Position numbers and translations under genes: made by a program. From positions 124,001 to 188,000 of the forward strand of contig NZ_JUIV01000001.1 of the NCBI RefSeq assembly GCF_004151235.1: a stretch of 64,000 bases of DNA, given 5' to 3'. Positions 1 through 8,142 of this stretch are shown one piece after another. The stretch's first letter is position 1. Each line of letters starts with the position of its first letter. The notes beneath the pieces were generated by a model. It saw nothing but the letters and a program-made list of their open reading frames with translations, was not told the origin of the DNA and ran no database searches. The DNA comes from Flavobacterium anhuiense (GTDB lineage: Bacteria > Bacteroidota > Bacteroidia > Flavobacteriales > Flavobacteriaceae).

Positions 1-1993
1 AATTGCTGTTGAAGAAACGCGTTTGGGAATTCCGCTGATTATAGGTTTTGACGTAATACATGGCTATAAAACGTTAAGCCCAATTCCGTTAGCAGAAGCT
101 GCGAGTTGGGATTTGGAAGCGATTAAGAAATCGGCGGCTATTGCGGCTGATGAAGCTTCGGCATCTGGAATTAACTGGACTTTTGGTCCTAATGTTGACG
201 TAGCAAATGATGCCCGTTGGGGACGTGTGATGGAAGGTGCGGGAGAGGATCCGTATTTAGGAAGTAAAGTAGGTTATGCACGTGTGAAGGGTTTTCAAGG
301 AGAAACTGTTGCAGATTTGGCGAAAGTAAATACGATTGCGGCTTGTGCAAAACACTTTGCGGCGTATGGCTATGTTGAAGCTGGATTGGAATATAATATT
401 GTAGATATCAGTAATTCTAAATTGTATAATTCGGTTTTGCCTCCTTTTGAAGCAACGGTTCAGGCTGGAGTTCGCACGTTTATGAATTCGTTTAATACTT
501 TGAATGGTGTTCCTGCAACTGGAAATGCCTTTTTGCAGAGAGATATTTTAAAAGGAAAATGGAAGTTTGACGGATTTGTGATTTCTGATTATGCTTCGAT
601 TCGTGAAATGATTGCGCACGGTTATGCAAAAGACGAAGCGGATGCAACGGCAAAAGCGGTAATTGCAGGTTCAGATATGGATATGGAATCGTATTTATAT
701 GTGGCAAAATTGGTTGATTTGGTAAAATCTGGAAAAGTGAAAGAATCTTTGGTTGATGATGCTGTTCGCCGAATTCTTCGTGTGAAATTTGAATTGGGAT
801 TATTTGATGATCCGTACAAATATTGTGATGAAAAACGTGAGAAGGAAGTGGTTGGAAGTAAAGCGAATAATGACGGCGTTTTGGATATGGCGAAGAAATC
901 TATTGTTTTATTAAAAAATGAAAAGAATTTGCTTCCGCTAAAGAAATCAGGACAAAAAATTGCTTTGATTGGCGCTTTGGCAAACGATAAAAATAGTCCG
1001 TTGGGAAGCTGGAGAATTGCAGCTTCTGATGATACTGCGGTTTCTGTTTTAGAAGGAATGCAGCAATATAAAGACAATCAGTTGACTTTTGAAAAAGGTG
1101 TTGATTTATTAAAACAAAAAGCTACTTTCTTAACGGAAACAGTTTTCAACACAACAGATAAAAGCGGATTTGAAGCGGCGAAAAAAGCAGCAAAAAATGC
1201 CGATGTTGTCGTAATGGTTTTAGGTGAATATGGTTTCCAAAGCGGCGAGGGAAGAAGTAGAACTGATTTGAACTTGCCAGGTTTACAGCAGGAATTGTTA
1301 GAAGAAATCTACAAAGTAAATCCAAATGTAGTTTTGGTTTTAAATAACGGACGTCCGTTAAGTATTCCTTGGGCTGCTGAAAATGTTCCGGCAATTGTAG
1401 AAGCTTGGCATTTAGGTACTCAAGCAGGAAATGCGGTTGCACAGGTTTTATACGGAGATTACAATCCGAGTGGGAAACTGCCGATGTCGTTTCCAAGAAA
1501 TGTAGGTCAGGTGCCAATTTATTACAACAAATACAGTACAGGAAGACCAATTGACAGTGATAAAAATGTTTTCTGGTCGCATTATATGGATGTAGAAAAA
1601 ACGCCTCAGTTTCCGTTTGGTTTTGGTTTAAGCTACACTACTTTCGATTATAAAAACTTGAAATTGAATAAAACCTCTTTTGCTAAGGGCGAAAAAGTTC
1701 AGGTTAGCGTTGAGGTTACAAACTCAGGAAATTATGACGGAAAAGAAGTAGTTCAGTTATACATTCATGATGAGTACGCGAGTATCGTTCGCCCAATTAA
1801 AGAATTGAAAGGTTTTGAATTGGTGAATCTGAAAAAAGGTGAAACTAAAACGATAAACTTTACTTTAACGGATAAAGAACTTGGGTTTTATGATAATGAA
1901 GGAAATTATTTAGTAGAACCTGGAACTTTTAAAATCATGGTTGGAGGAAGCTCTGATAAAGGTTTGCAGAGTGGTTTTGAAATTAAAGACTAA
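1..1993 (+). CDS. bglX: GH3 beta-glucosidase (BglX-like), 5' end missing
   Basis: Hydrolyses terminal beta-glucosidic bonds of oligosaccharides, probably in the periplasm. The reading frame is open from base 2 and begins inside the protein at IAVEETRLGIPL, so the signal peptide and roughly the first 100 residues lie left of the window. The segment DVIHGYKT is typical of BglX. The GH3 N-terminal domain carries the nucleophile Asp in FVISDY (codon 587-589). The C-terminal domain carries a candidate acid/base Glu in SGEGRSR (codon 1247-1249). A fibronectin III-like domain follows and ends the protein (about codons 1640-1990). It may belong to a glycan locus extending left of the window, or supply glucose release to the mannan locus on its right. 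Family certain; exact substrate not. Confidence 0.93.
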   Translation, partial: IAVEETRLGIPLIIGFDVIHGYKTLSPIPLAEAASWDLEAIKKSAAIAADEASASGINWTFGPNVDVANDARWGRVMEGAGEDPYLGSKVGYARVKGFQGETVADLAKVNTIAACAKHFAAYGYVEAGLEYNIVDISNSKLYNSVLPPFEATVQAGVRTFMNSFNTLNGVPATGNAFLQRDILKGKWKFDGFVISDYASIREMIAHGYAKDEADATAKAVIAGSDMDMESYLYVAKLVDLVKSGKVKESLVDDAVRRILRVKFELGLFDDPYKYCDEKREKEVVGSKANNDGVLDMAKKSIVLLKNEKNLLPLKKSGQKIALIGALANDKNSPLGSWRIAASDDTAVSVLEGMQQYKDNQLTFEKGVDLLKQKATFLTETVFNTTDKSGFEAAKKAAKNADVVVMVLGEYGFQSGEGRSRTDLNLPGLQQELLEEIYKVNPNVVLVLNNGRPLSIPWAAENVPAIVEAWHLGTQAGNAVAQVLYGDYNPSGKLPMSFPRNVGQVPIYYNKYSTGRPIDSDKNVFWSHYMDVEKTPQFPFGFGLSYTTFDYKNLKLNKTSFAKGEKVQVSVEVTNSGNYDGKEVVQLYIHDEYASIVRPIKELKGFELVNLKKGETKTINFTLTDKELGFYDNEGNYLVEPGTFKIMVGGSSDKGLQSGFEIKD

Positions 1994-2070
1994 AAGGTTT
2001 TTTGCCACGAAGGCGCTAAGACACTAAGTTTTTTTAATCTCGCAAAGGCGCAGAGTCGCAAAGTTTTTTT

Positions 2071-2195
2071 TAATAGCCCCTAGCTTTAGCTAGGGGAACA
2101 AGATTTAAATAAGAAAGGGCTTTAGCCAAACCTACAAAGTTTGGCTAAAGCCTTTTGATTGTGTTTATGTTTTCATCCAGCTAAAGCTGGACGCA
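2071..2195. repeat. Mosaic intergenic repeat, copy 1
   Basis: Contains three short hairpins in a row: cccctagctttagctagggg, an arm pair built on gggctttagccaaac / gtttggctaaagcc, and ccagctaaagctgg. A near-identical copy follows at 2300-2428 with a few substitutions and small length changes. All three hairpins share the 'agctaaagct/ggctttagcc' word, so the unit looks built from one small palindromic motif. Confidence 0.85.
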
Positions 2196-2250
2196 ATTCA
2201 TGTTCTGATAAAGTTTTGCAAAATGGTTTTGGGACAGAGGTTCAAAGTTT

Positions 2251-2294
2251 TTAAGTAAACCCGACAGGTTTTAAAACCTGTCGGGTTTACTTAA
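2251..2294. repeat. 44-bp perfect palindrome
   Basis: Every base of the left 22 pairs with the right 22; there is no loop. The central core acaggttttaaaacctgt recurs inside the shorter palindrome at 4267-4290. It lies between the two mosaic repeats. Possible roles are bidirectional transcription stop or a member of a mobile palindromic repeat family; the sequence alone does not decide. Confidence 0.9.
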
Positions 2295-2299
2295 TTTTT

Positions 2300-2428
2300 T
2301 TTAATAGCCCCTAGCTTTAGCTAGGGGAATAAGATTTGAATAAGAAAAGGGCTTTAGCCAAACCTGCAAAGTTTGGCTAAAGCCCTTTTGATTTTGTTTA
2401 TGTTTACATCCAGCTAAAGCTGGACGCT
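2300..2428. repeat. Mosaic intergenic repeat, copy 2
   Basis: Second copy of the unit at 2071-2195, same order of three hairpins and same flanking words (aatagccc at the left, tccagctaaagctggacgc at the right). Differences are scattered single bases, so the copies are not fresh duplicates. Confidence 0.85.
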
Positions 2429-2488
2429 ATTAATTTGTCATGTTACTCAAGTATTTATATGTCAGTATTTTATTATAGAAAAAGTGTT

Positions 2489-2515
2489 TTGGTTTATGCT
2501 TTTGTTTTATCTTTG
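2489..2515 (+). promoter_or_regulatory. Candidate Bacteroidota promoter for the HdeD-like gene
   Basis: A TATCTTTG -7 element (2508-2515) has an upstream TTG (2489-2491) 16 bases away, slightly short of the usual spacing. The implied leader is about 78 bases before the ATG at 2600. Confidence 0.45.
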
Positions 2516-2599
2516 ATAGACAGCCAATTAAATATTTTTTTAATGGTAACAAGGTAAGCTGAAAACTTTATAGAGTAGGCAAGATTTTAAAATAGTATT

Positions 2600-3166
2600 A
2601 TGGAACATTCTTTATTTAAAAAAGTGAAAGCAGCAATTGATTATTGGTACATTCCGTTATTAGTGGGAATACTTTTTGTAATCATTGGATTTTGGTCTTT
2701 TGCCACACCTGTAAAAGCATATTTAACATTGGCATTTTTATTTAGTGTTTCGTTTTTGGTTAGCGGAATTTTTGAAATTATTTTTGCGCTTTCAAATAGA
2801 AAAAAAATAGACAATTGGGGCTGGACACTGGTATCAGGAATTATAGGTTTAGGTGTTGGAATAGTATTAATTGCTAATCCGTTAGTTTCAGTAACACTTT
2901 TGCCGCTTTATGTCGGATTGGCTATTTTGTTTCGTTCTGTAATGGCTATTTTTATGGCTTTTAATTTAAAAAGCTATTCTGTTCCAGATTGGAAAAATCT
3001 TTTAGCATTAGGGATTTTGGGACTATTGTTCTCATTTTTATTATTATGGAACCCTGTTTTTGCAGGACTTTCAATAGTATATTGGACAGCTTTTGCTTTC
3101 ATCGCAAGCGGGATTTTTTATATTTATTTTTCTTTTAAACTGAAAAAACTGCACGATTTAGTTTAA
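2600..3166 (+). CDS. HdeD/DUF308 family membrane protein
   Basis: A 188-residue inner-membrane protein with about six hydrophobic segments (near residues 17-36, 39-60, 70-92, 95-117, 127-147 and 152-175). The layout, with short loops and a basic C-terminus, matches the DUF308/HdeD family, whose E. coli member is linked to acid stress; the function of flavobacterial members is not established. It has its own promoter candidate at 2489-2515 and is closed by a strong hairpin at 3188-3251, so it is probably a single-gene transcript. Confidence 0.75.
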   Translation: MEHSLFKKVKAAIDYWYIPLLVGILFVIIGFWSFATPVKAYLTLAFLFSVSFLVSGIFEIIFALSNRKKIDNWGWTLVSGIIGLGVGIVLIANPLVSVTLLPLYVGLAILFRSVMAIFMAFNLKSYSVPDWKNLLALGILGLLFSFLLLWNPVFAGLSIVYWTAFAFIASGIFYIYFSFKLKKLHDLV

Positions 3167-3187
3167 AAAAGGATAAGATTTAATTTT

Positions 3188-3258
3188 CTCCCGCAGATTT
3201 AGCAGATCAGGTGGATTTTTTAATCTCCTAAATCCGCTAAATCTGCGGGAGTTTTTTT
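3188..3258 (+). terminator. Long hairpin followed by T-run
   Basis: Arms 3188-3205 and 3234-3251 pair at 17 of 18 positions and are followed by eight T. The arm words (cccgcagatttagcag) look like a dispersed intergenic repeat co-opted as terminator for the HdeD-like gene. Confidence 0.75.
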
Positions 3259-3300
3259 TATCTTTAAATCTATTAAAACTCCAACTTTTAAATTAAAACA

Positions 3301-4257
3301 ATGAAATATAATAGATGTGGAAAAAGCGGTTTATTATTGCCTGAGATTTCTTTAGGTTTATGGCATAATTTCGGATCGGTTGATAATTTTGAAAATGCCG
3401 AAAGTATTGCTATTGAGGCTTTTGATAAAGGAATTACACACTTCGATTTGGCGAATAATTACGGTCCTGTTCCAGGTTCTGCTGAAGAGAATTTCGGAAA
3501 AATATTATGGCATAATTTTCAAGGAAATTTGCGTGATGAAATCGTGATTTCTACAAAAGCGGGTTACACCATGTGGAAAGGGCCTTATGGCGACTGGGGT
3601 TCGAGAAAGTATTTGCTTTCAAGTTTAGACCAAAGTTTGAAACGAATGAGTATTGATTATGTTGATATTTTTTACTCACATCGTCCAGATCCTGAAACGC
3701 CAATTGAAGAAACGATGATGGCTTTAGACCACGCAGTTAGAAGCGGAAAAGCGTTGTATGTTGGAATCAGCAATTATTCTGCGGAACAAACAAGAGTTGC
3801 GGTTGATGTTTTAAAACAATTGGGAACGCCTTGTTTGATTCACCAAGCAAAATATTCCATGTTGGAACGCTGGGTAGAAAATGGTTTATTGGATGTTTTA
3901 GAAGAAAAAGGAGTAGGGTGTATCGCTTTTTCGCCTTTAGCACAAGGACTTTTAACAGACAAATATTTAAAGGGAATTCCAGAAAATTCAAGAGCGCATA
4001 ATCCAAACGGGCATTTGAGAGAAGATGAGGTAACTGAGGAAAGAATTCAGAAATTAATTCAGTTGAACGAAATTGCTCAGAGCAGAAATCAGTCTTTGGC
4101 GCAAATGGCTTTGGCTTGGTTGCAAAAAGATAAACGAATTACATCAGTTTTAATTGGTGCTAGTTCTGTAAAACAATTGTGTAATAATATTGATTGTTTG
4201 CAGAATACTGAATTTTCGCAGGATGAGTTGAATGCGATTGAGAAAATTTTAGCGTAA
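3301..4257 (+). CDS. yghZ: Aldo/keto reductase, YghZ-like (L-glyceraldehyde-3-P reductase type)
   Basis: A 318-residue cytoplasmic NADPH-dependent reductase with a TIM-barrel fold. The expected catalytic tetrad is visible: Asp49 and Tyr54 in THFDLANNYG, Lys86 in STKAGY, His127 in YSHRPD. Long stretches (SLGLWHNFG, SRKYLL, SGKALYVGIS, GVGCIAF, TSVLIGAS) agree with E. coli YghZ, which reduces L-glyceraldehyde 3-phosphate and detoxifies methylglyoxal. The C-terminus stops earlier than the E. coli protein's. It stands alone between a terminator and a palindrome, converging on the GH5 mannanase gene. Confidence 0.9.
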   Translation: MKYNRCGKSGLLLPEISLGLWHNFGSVDNFENAESIAIEAFDKGITHFDLANNYGPVPGSAEENFGKILWHNFQGNLRDEIVISTKAGYTMWKGPYGDWGSRKYLLSSLDQSLKRMSIDYVDIFYSHRPDPETPIEETMMALDHAVRSGKALYVGISNYSAEQTRVAVDVLKQLGTPCLIHQAKYSMLERWVENGLLDVLEEKGVGCIAFSPLAQGLLTDKYLKGIPENSRAHNPNGHLREDEVTEERIQKLIQLNEIAQSRNQSLAQMALAWLQKDKRITSVLIGASSVKQLCNNIDCLQNTEFSQDELNAIEKILA

Positions 4258-4266
4258 TAGTCAAAC

Positions 4267-4290
4267 CTAACAGGTTTTAAAACCTGTTAG
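4267..4290. terminator. Perfect 24-bp palindrome between convergent genes
   Basis: Central core acaggttttaaaacctgt is shared with the 44-bp palindrome at 2251-2294. Its position between the ends of the aldo/keto reductase (+) and the GH5 gene (-) suggests a bidirectional stop, but it lacks a clear T-run on either side. Confidence 0.5.
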
Positions 4291-4308
4291 ATTGCCCTAA
4301 ATCATCAT

Positions 4309-5595
4309 TTATTTTTTTAACTTCAAATTATAATCTTTTACAATTTCTAATGTTGATTTATCTCCATTAAAAACAGAATTTAAACCTTGAGGTTCTTGTG
4401 GCGGATCTGTGGTGAAAGGTTCTCCGGGATTCCATTTTCCATCTGGATGAATTGCTTTTCCTTCGCCGCCGTAACCCCAGAAATTGGCAGCTCTTAACGG
4501 ACCGTTATTTTTAACGCTTTCGGCAACTCTTTCAAAAATATAACTGTAAAACTTATTTCTGTAAACAGAAGGAGCTCCAGCATTCAGATTTTCATTTTCT
4601 CTCGGAAGACCAAATTCTTCAATAATTATTGGACGGTTTAAATTGTTGGCTACTTTGATGTGATCGTCAATATATTTTCCAGCGTTTTCAATGGTTTTCG
4701 GAAATGTCGCTTCGGCATTATCAGCTTTAAACCAGTTCCAGTTTTTAGGCCAAATGTGCATGGTCAAATAATCAATATTCGGGTTTTGATGCGTTCTTTC
4801 GAAGATTTCCATGCTGTCGTTCGAGCTGTTTTTCCCTTCAGAACCTGTAGAAACCAAATGGTTTTTGTCTAAACTATCAATCAAATCCACAATATTATTG
4901 AGCCATTTCGTGAATTTCGCTTCATTTTCTACCGTAAAAAGTCTAGGTTCGTTTCCAACTTGCCAAGACATAATCGTGTTATCTTCGTTGTATTTCTTTT
5001 TAGAATACGCATTTGTTCTTCCAATAATAAACTTTACATGATTGTTTAAAGCTTCGATACAAGGTTCGCAGCTATGAAATTGTTCCGTATAAGACATAAA
5101 CTGTGGCCAAGTATTCGGTGGAATATTCGGAACCGGAACTGGACCTTTGCCATTCCATTCTAAATATTGCGACATACCGCCAGACCATTCCCAGTTATTG
5201 GTCAAATATAAAACGGCATACATATTTCGTTTGCTCATTTCGCTAATCAGAAAATCCAAGCCGTCCAATAAATCTTCGTCGTATTTTCCTTGTTCGTATT
5301 GCAAGGCAGGACGAACTGTAAAATCGTATTTTCCGCCGTCAGCTCCAACTAAAACGCGCAAATTATCAATTCCGTTTTTTTTCATTAAATCCAGTTCACG
5401 CAAAAGCCTTTTGCGATCGCCAATTTTCTTCGAAGCGAGCATGCTTCCATACCAATAATTGGTTCCAATGTAAGCGTAAGGTTTGTCGCCTTTGTAAAAT
5501 TCATTTCCTTTTACCGTAATTTTTTCCTGCGCCTGACAAACTATCGTAGAGAAAATCAAGGCTAAGGAAAGTGTTTTTAAAAATCTGTTTTTCAT
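4309..5595 (-). CDS. GH5 endo-beta-1,4-mannanase (subfamily 7 type), exported
   Basis: Cuts internal beta-1,4-mannosyl bonds of mannans. The 428-residue protein starts with a signal peptide (about residues 1-22, cleavage after QAQ) and has no lipobox, so it is periplasmic or secreted. YIGTNYWYG at residues 42-50 is typical of GH5_7 mannanases. The acid/base is Glu216 in WQVGNEPR and the nucleophile Glu327 in IIIEEFG. It is the last gene of a five-gene minus-strand run with epimerase, GH130 phosphorylase, symporter and GH26 mannanase, and is separated from the epimerase gene by 132 bases holding a hairpin repeat that could lower its expression. Confidence 0.9.
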   Translation of the reverse strand: MKNRFLKTLSLALIFSTIVCQAQEKITVKGNEFYKGDKPYAYIGTNYWYGSMLASKKIGDRKRLLRELDLMKKNGIDNLRVLVGADGGKYDFTVRPALQYEQGKYDEDLLDGLDFLISEMSKRNMYAVLYLTNNWEWSGGMSQYLEWNGKGPVPVPNIPPNTWPQFMSYTEQFHSCEPCIEALNNHVKFIIGRTNAYSKKKYNEDNTIMSWQVGNEPRLFTVENEAKFTKWLNNIVDLIDSLDKNHLVSTGSEGKNSSNDSMEIFERTHQNPNIDYLTMHIWPKNWNWFKADNAEATFPKTIENAGKYIDDHIKVANNLNRPIIIEEFGLPRENENLNAGAPSVYRNKFYSYIFERVAESVKNNGPLRAANFWGYGGEGKAIHPDGKWNPGEPFTTDPPQEPQGLNSVFNGDKSTLEIVKDYNLKLKK

Positions 5596-5609
5596 AATTT
5601 ATATTTTAA

Positions 5610-5697
5610 GGAGCTAATCCCGCTATCCGCTCTATCTTTTATGGTGAACCCCACCATAAAAGGATGCCGCTTCTATCGGGGCTAGGGCTATACGTTT
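5610..5697. repeat. Hairpin-bearing intergenic repeat inside the mannan operon
   Basis: Outer words gctaatcccgctatcc and atcggggctagggct flank an inner perfect stem cttttatggtg / caccataaaag (5636-5646 and 5652-5662). I recall this 'gctaatcccgctatccg ... cggggctagggc' form as widespread in Flavobacterium intergenic DNA. It sits between the GH5 and epimerase genes. Confidence 0.65.
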
Positions 5698-5727
5698 TGT
5701 AAGACGTTTTGATTTTTATCTTAAACC

Positions 5728-6918
5728 TTAATTCTCAATTCGATGAATAAGCTCCAGACAAGCGCGACTATTATGATAAGGACATTTCCAGAATCCAGCT
5801 TTATCTTTTTTCATTGTGTAATAATCGTCATAAACGCCCCAAAACCATTCTCCGTTTTTGTGGTCGATCATGTGTTTTTTTATGAATTTCCAGTTTTTGT
5901 AAACGATATCCAGATATTCTTCTTTTCCAGTTAATTGATAAGCGTTGTAAAAACCAATTAAGGCTTCGGCTTGTGGCCACCAATGTTTTTCGGCTATAAG
6001 CTCATCTTTTTCTGGATCAAATTCGTACCATAAACCACCATCTGAATCTAAACCTTCTTTGGTTACTTCGGCAATCTTAATAGCATGTTTTTTATAGTTG
6101 GCAATCAAAGTTTTATTTCCTGAAATTTCGGCGCATTGCTGTAAAAGCCAAGCGGCTTCAATATCATGTCCGTATGAAATGACATCTGGTTTTTCTTTCC
6201 AATTCTCATCAAAAAACAAACGTAAATGACCTGTTTTAGTATTGATAAAATACTTTTCGATGGTTTCTAGTAATTCGATTATAGTAGCAAGCAGTTTTTC
6301 ATCTTTCCAAACCTTGTATAAATTCGCATAAGCCTCAATAATATGAAGATGCGTATTCATAGTTTTCTTTTCGTTGGCATCTTTTGCGCTCAAACGCAAA
6401 TCTTCAATGGGTTGCCAATCTCTTGTGAAAGCTTCAAAATAACCTTTGTTTATAGGATCGTAACTATTTTCCTCAATTTTTAGATATAGTTTCTTAGCAA
6501 TTTCTAAAGCTCTTTCTTCATTTGAAATCGAATAATATTCAGATAAGCCATAAATCGCAAAAGCTAAAGCATAAATCTGGTTTTTGGTGTCTTTTGGAGT
6601 TTTATCCTCATTTATACTCCAAAAAAGACCTCCAAATTCGGTGTCATAAAAATAAGCCGCAAGAAACTCAAATGCTCTTTCTGCCAGTTTTTTGTGGTTT
6701 TCGTTATTTGTGGTTTTGTAACTGGCAGAAAACGTCCAAAGAATTCGGGCATTTAAAACCGAACCTTTTTCTGCATTGGCAATGAGTTGATCGTTAAAAT
6801 CAATTTGCCCAACAAAACCGCCGTTTTTCTCATCTACAGTTCGTTTTGACCAATAGTTGAGAATGGAATCTAGTTCTGCTGTTAGTTCAGATTTAAAAAG
6901 CTTAAGTTGTAATGACAC
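5728..6918 (-). CDS. Cellobiose/mannobiose 2-epimerase (AGE superfamily)
   Basis: Interconverts the reducing-end glucose and mannose of beta-1,4-disaccharides; in mannan loci it turns Man-Man into Man-Glc. The protein is 396 residues with no signal peptide, so cytoplasmic. Histidines expected at the (alpha/alpha)6-barrel active site are present: NTHLH (190, 192), SYGHDIE (251), HWWPQ (312) and YHNSRA (382). It starts with GTG at 6918; no ATG lies close by. Only six bases separate it from the GH130 gene upstream, the same pairing as in the mannan operon described in Bacteroides fragilis, which makes this reading much more likely than N-acetylglucosamine 2-epimerase. Confidence 0.9.
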   Translation of the reverse strand: MSLQLKLFKSELTAELDSILNYWSKRTVDEKNGGFVGQIDFNDQLIANAEKGSVLNARILWTFSASYKTTNNENHKKLAERAFEFLAAYFYDTEFGGLFWSINEDKTPKDTKNQIYALAFAIYGLSEYYSISNEERALEIAKKLYLKIEENSYDPINKGYFEAFTRDWQPIEDLRLSAKDANEKKTMNTHLHIIEAYANLYKVWKDEKLLATIIELLETIEKYFINTKTGHLRLFFDENWKEKPDVISYGHDIEAAWLLQQCAEISGNKTLIANYKKHAIKIAEVTKEGLDSDGGLWYEFDPEKDELIAEKHWWPQAEALIGFYNAYQLTGKEEYLDIVYKNWKFIKKHMIDHKNGEWFWGVYDDYYTMKKDKAGFWKCPYHNSRACLELIHRIEN

Positions 6919-6924
6919 GATATT

Positions 6925-8115
6925 TTAGATTGCGTTATTTTTCTCAATTTGATTAATGATGGTCTGTACAGAACCCGAAGAAATAAAAGTGTCTGCAGGA
7001 GTATTGATTACGTAATCGATTAATTTGTCTACTGTTGAAACGGCTACGTGCATTCTGGTGTCCGAAGAAGCGTAATAAACGTAAACAGTTCCATCTTCAT
7101 CTTCGATCCATCCGTTAGAAAATAAAACATTTGAAACGTCACCAACTCTTTCAATTCCTTCCGGCCCCATAAAATGTCCAGCTGGAACGTGTGTTACTTT
7201 CGAAATATCATTCAAATCAGTCATAAACATATATAAAGTATAACGTAACCCAGCAGCAGTGTTTCGAACTCCGTGCGCTAAGTGCAGCCATCCTTTTGAA
7301 GTTTTAATTGGAGCTGGCCCTAAACCATTTTTCAATTCGTAAATTGTGTGATATTGTTTTCCGAAAATGATTTTCTCGTCTTTAACTACTGGATTTGTCA
7401 TGTCTTCAACATACCCTAAACCGATTCCGCCTCCAGAACCAACATCAATAAAACCATCTTGCGGACGCGTGTATAAAGCATATTTTCCGTTTACAAATTC
7501 TGGATGCAAAACTACATTTCGCTGTTGTCCTGTATTCGAAATTAAATCAGGAAGCCTTTCCCAGTTTACTAAATCTTTAGAACGCACAATTCCCGCATTG
7601 GCAACGGCAGAACTCGTATCTCCTTTTGGAGCTTTTGGATCTTTTCTTTCGGTACAGAAAATTCCATAAACATAGCCGTCTTCGTGATTAATCAGACGCA
7701 TGTCGTAGACATTTGTATCAGGTTCTTCTGTTTGCGGAATTACGCAAGGTTTGTCCCAAAATTTGAAATTATCAATTCCGTTTGGACTTTCAGCAATAGC
7801 AAAAAACGATTTTCTATCAATTCCTTCTACACGAACAGCCAAAAGATATTTTCCATTCCATTTCATTGCGCCAGCGTTAAAAGCGGCATTTATACCAATT
7901 CTTTCCTGCAAAAAAGGATTTGTTTTTTCGTTAAAATCAAAACGCCAGTTTAACGGAATATGCGCTGCAGTAACCACTGGATTTTTATAACGTTCGTAGA
8001 TACCATTTCCAACCGTTTCTTGAGGTTCGTTTTTAAGTTGAAGCAGTATTTTATGTTCGTTTTCTAATGCCAATTTTCTTTTTTGAAAATCGACTGAAGA
8101 TGTTATTGTTGTCAT
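6925..8115 (-). CDS. 4-O-beta-D-mannosyl-D-glucose phosphorylase (GH130)
   Basis: Phosphorolyses Man-beta-1,4-Glc to alpha-mannose 1-phosphate and glucose in the cytoplasm. The 396-residue protein has the GH130 five-bladed propeller signatures, including NVYDMR with the catalytic Asp138, the phosphate-site segment QQRNVVLHPEF, RPQDGF, and HGVR...GLRYTLYM. Blocks such as VLFSNGW and YYASSDTRMHVA match the GH130_1 group containing the B. fragilis enzyme. There is no signal peptide. It lies between the epimerase that supplies its substrate and the symporter that imports it. Subfamily 1 is favoured over mannooligosaccharide phosphorylases (GH130_2) from these blocks and the context. Confidence 0.92.
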   Translation of the reverse strand: MTTITSSVDFQKRKLALENEHKILLQLKNEPQETVGNGIYERYKNPVVTAAHIPLNWRFDFNEKTNPFLQERIGINAAFNAGAMKWNGKYLLAVRVEGIDRKSFFAIAESPNGIDNFKFWDKPCVIPQTEEPDTNVYDMRLINHEDGYVYGIFCTERKDPKAPKGDTSSAVANAGIVRSKDLVNWERLPDLISNTGQQRNVVLHPEFVNGKYALYTRPQDGFIDVGSGGGIGLGYVEDMTNPVVKDEKIIFGKQYHTIYELKNGLGPAPIKTSKGWLHLAHGVRNTAAGLRYTLYMFMTDLNDISKVTHVPAGHFMGPEGIERVGDVSNVLFSNGWIEDEDGTVYVYYASSDTRMHVAVSTVDKLIDYVINTPADTFISSGSVQTIINQIEKNNAI

Positions 8116-8142
8116 ATAAATTAATTTCTTGGTCTTTGTTTT

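Larger units (their letters stand above)
1994..2599. other. Non-coding spacer rich in repeats
   Basis: Six hundred bases without a credible gene. From left to right it holds a stretch of 'cgcaaaggcgcagagtcgca'-type sequence just after the GH3 stop codon (2005-2070), two copies of a mosaic repeat (2071-2195 and 2300-2428) separated by a 44-bp perfect palindrome (2251-2294), then an AT-rich promoter region for the membrane protein at 2600. The repeats probably end transcription from the GH3 gene. Confidence 0.8.

Noticed and set aside
622-1077. 151-codon open frame antisense to the GH3 gene
   Set aside because: Lies wholly opposite conserved GH3 coding sequence and reads as low-complexity antisense.
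2071-2428. CRISPR-like array
   Set aside because: Only two copies of an imperfect, internally structured unit, no regular spacers and no cas genes.
5728-6918. N-acetylglucosamine 2-epimerase of sialic acid metabolism
   Set aside because: Histidine pattern and operon position beside GH130 phosphorylase and mannanases fit cellobiose/mannobiose 2-epimerase.
7367-7669. 100-codon open frame antisense to the GH130 gene
   Set aside because: Opposite a well-conserved enzyme gene and without features of its own.
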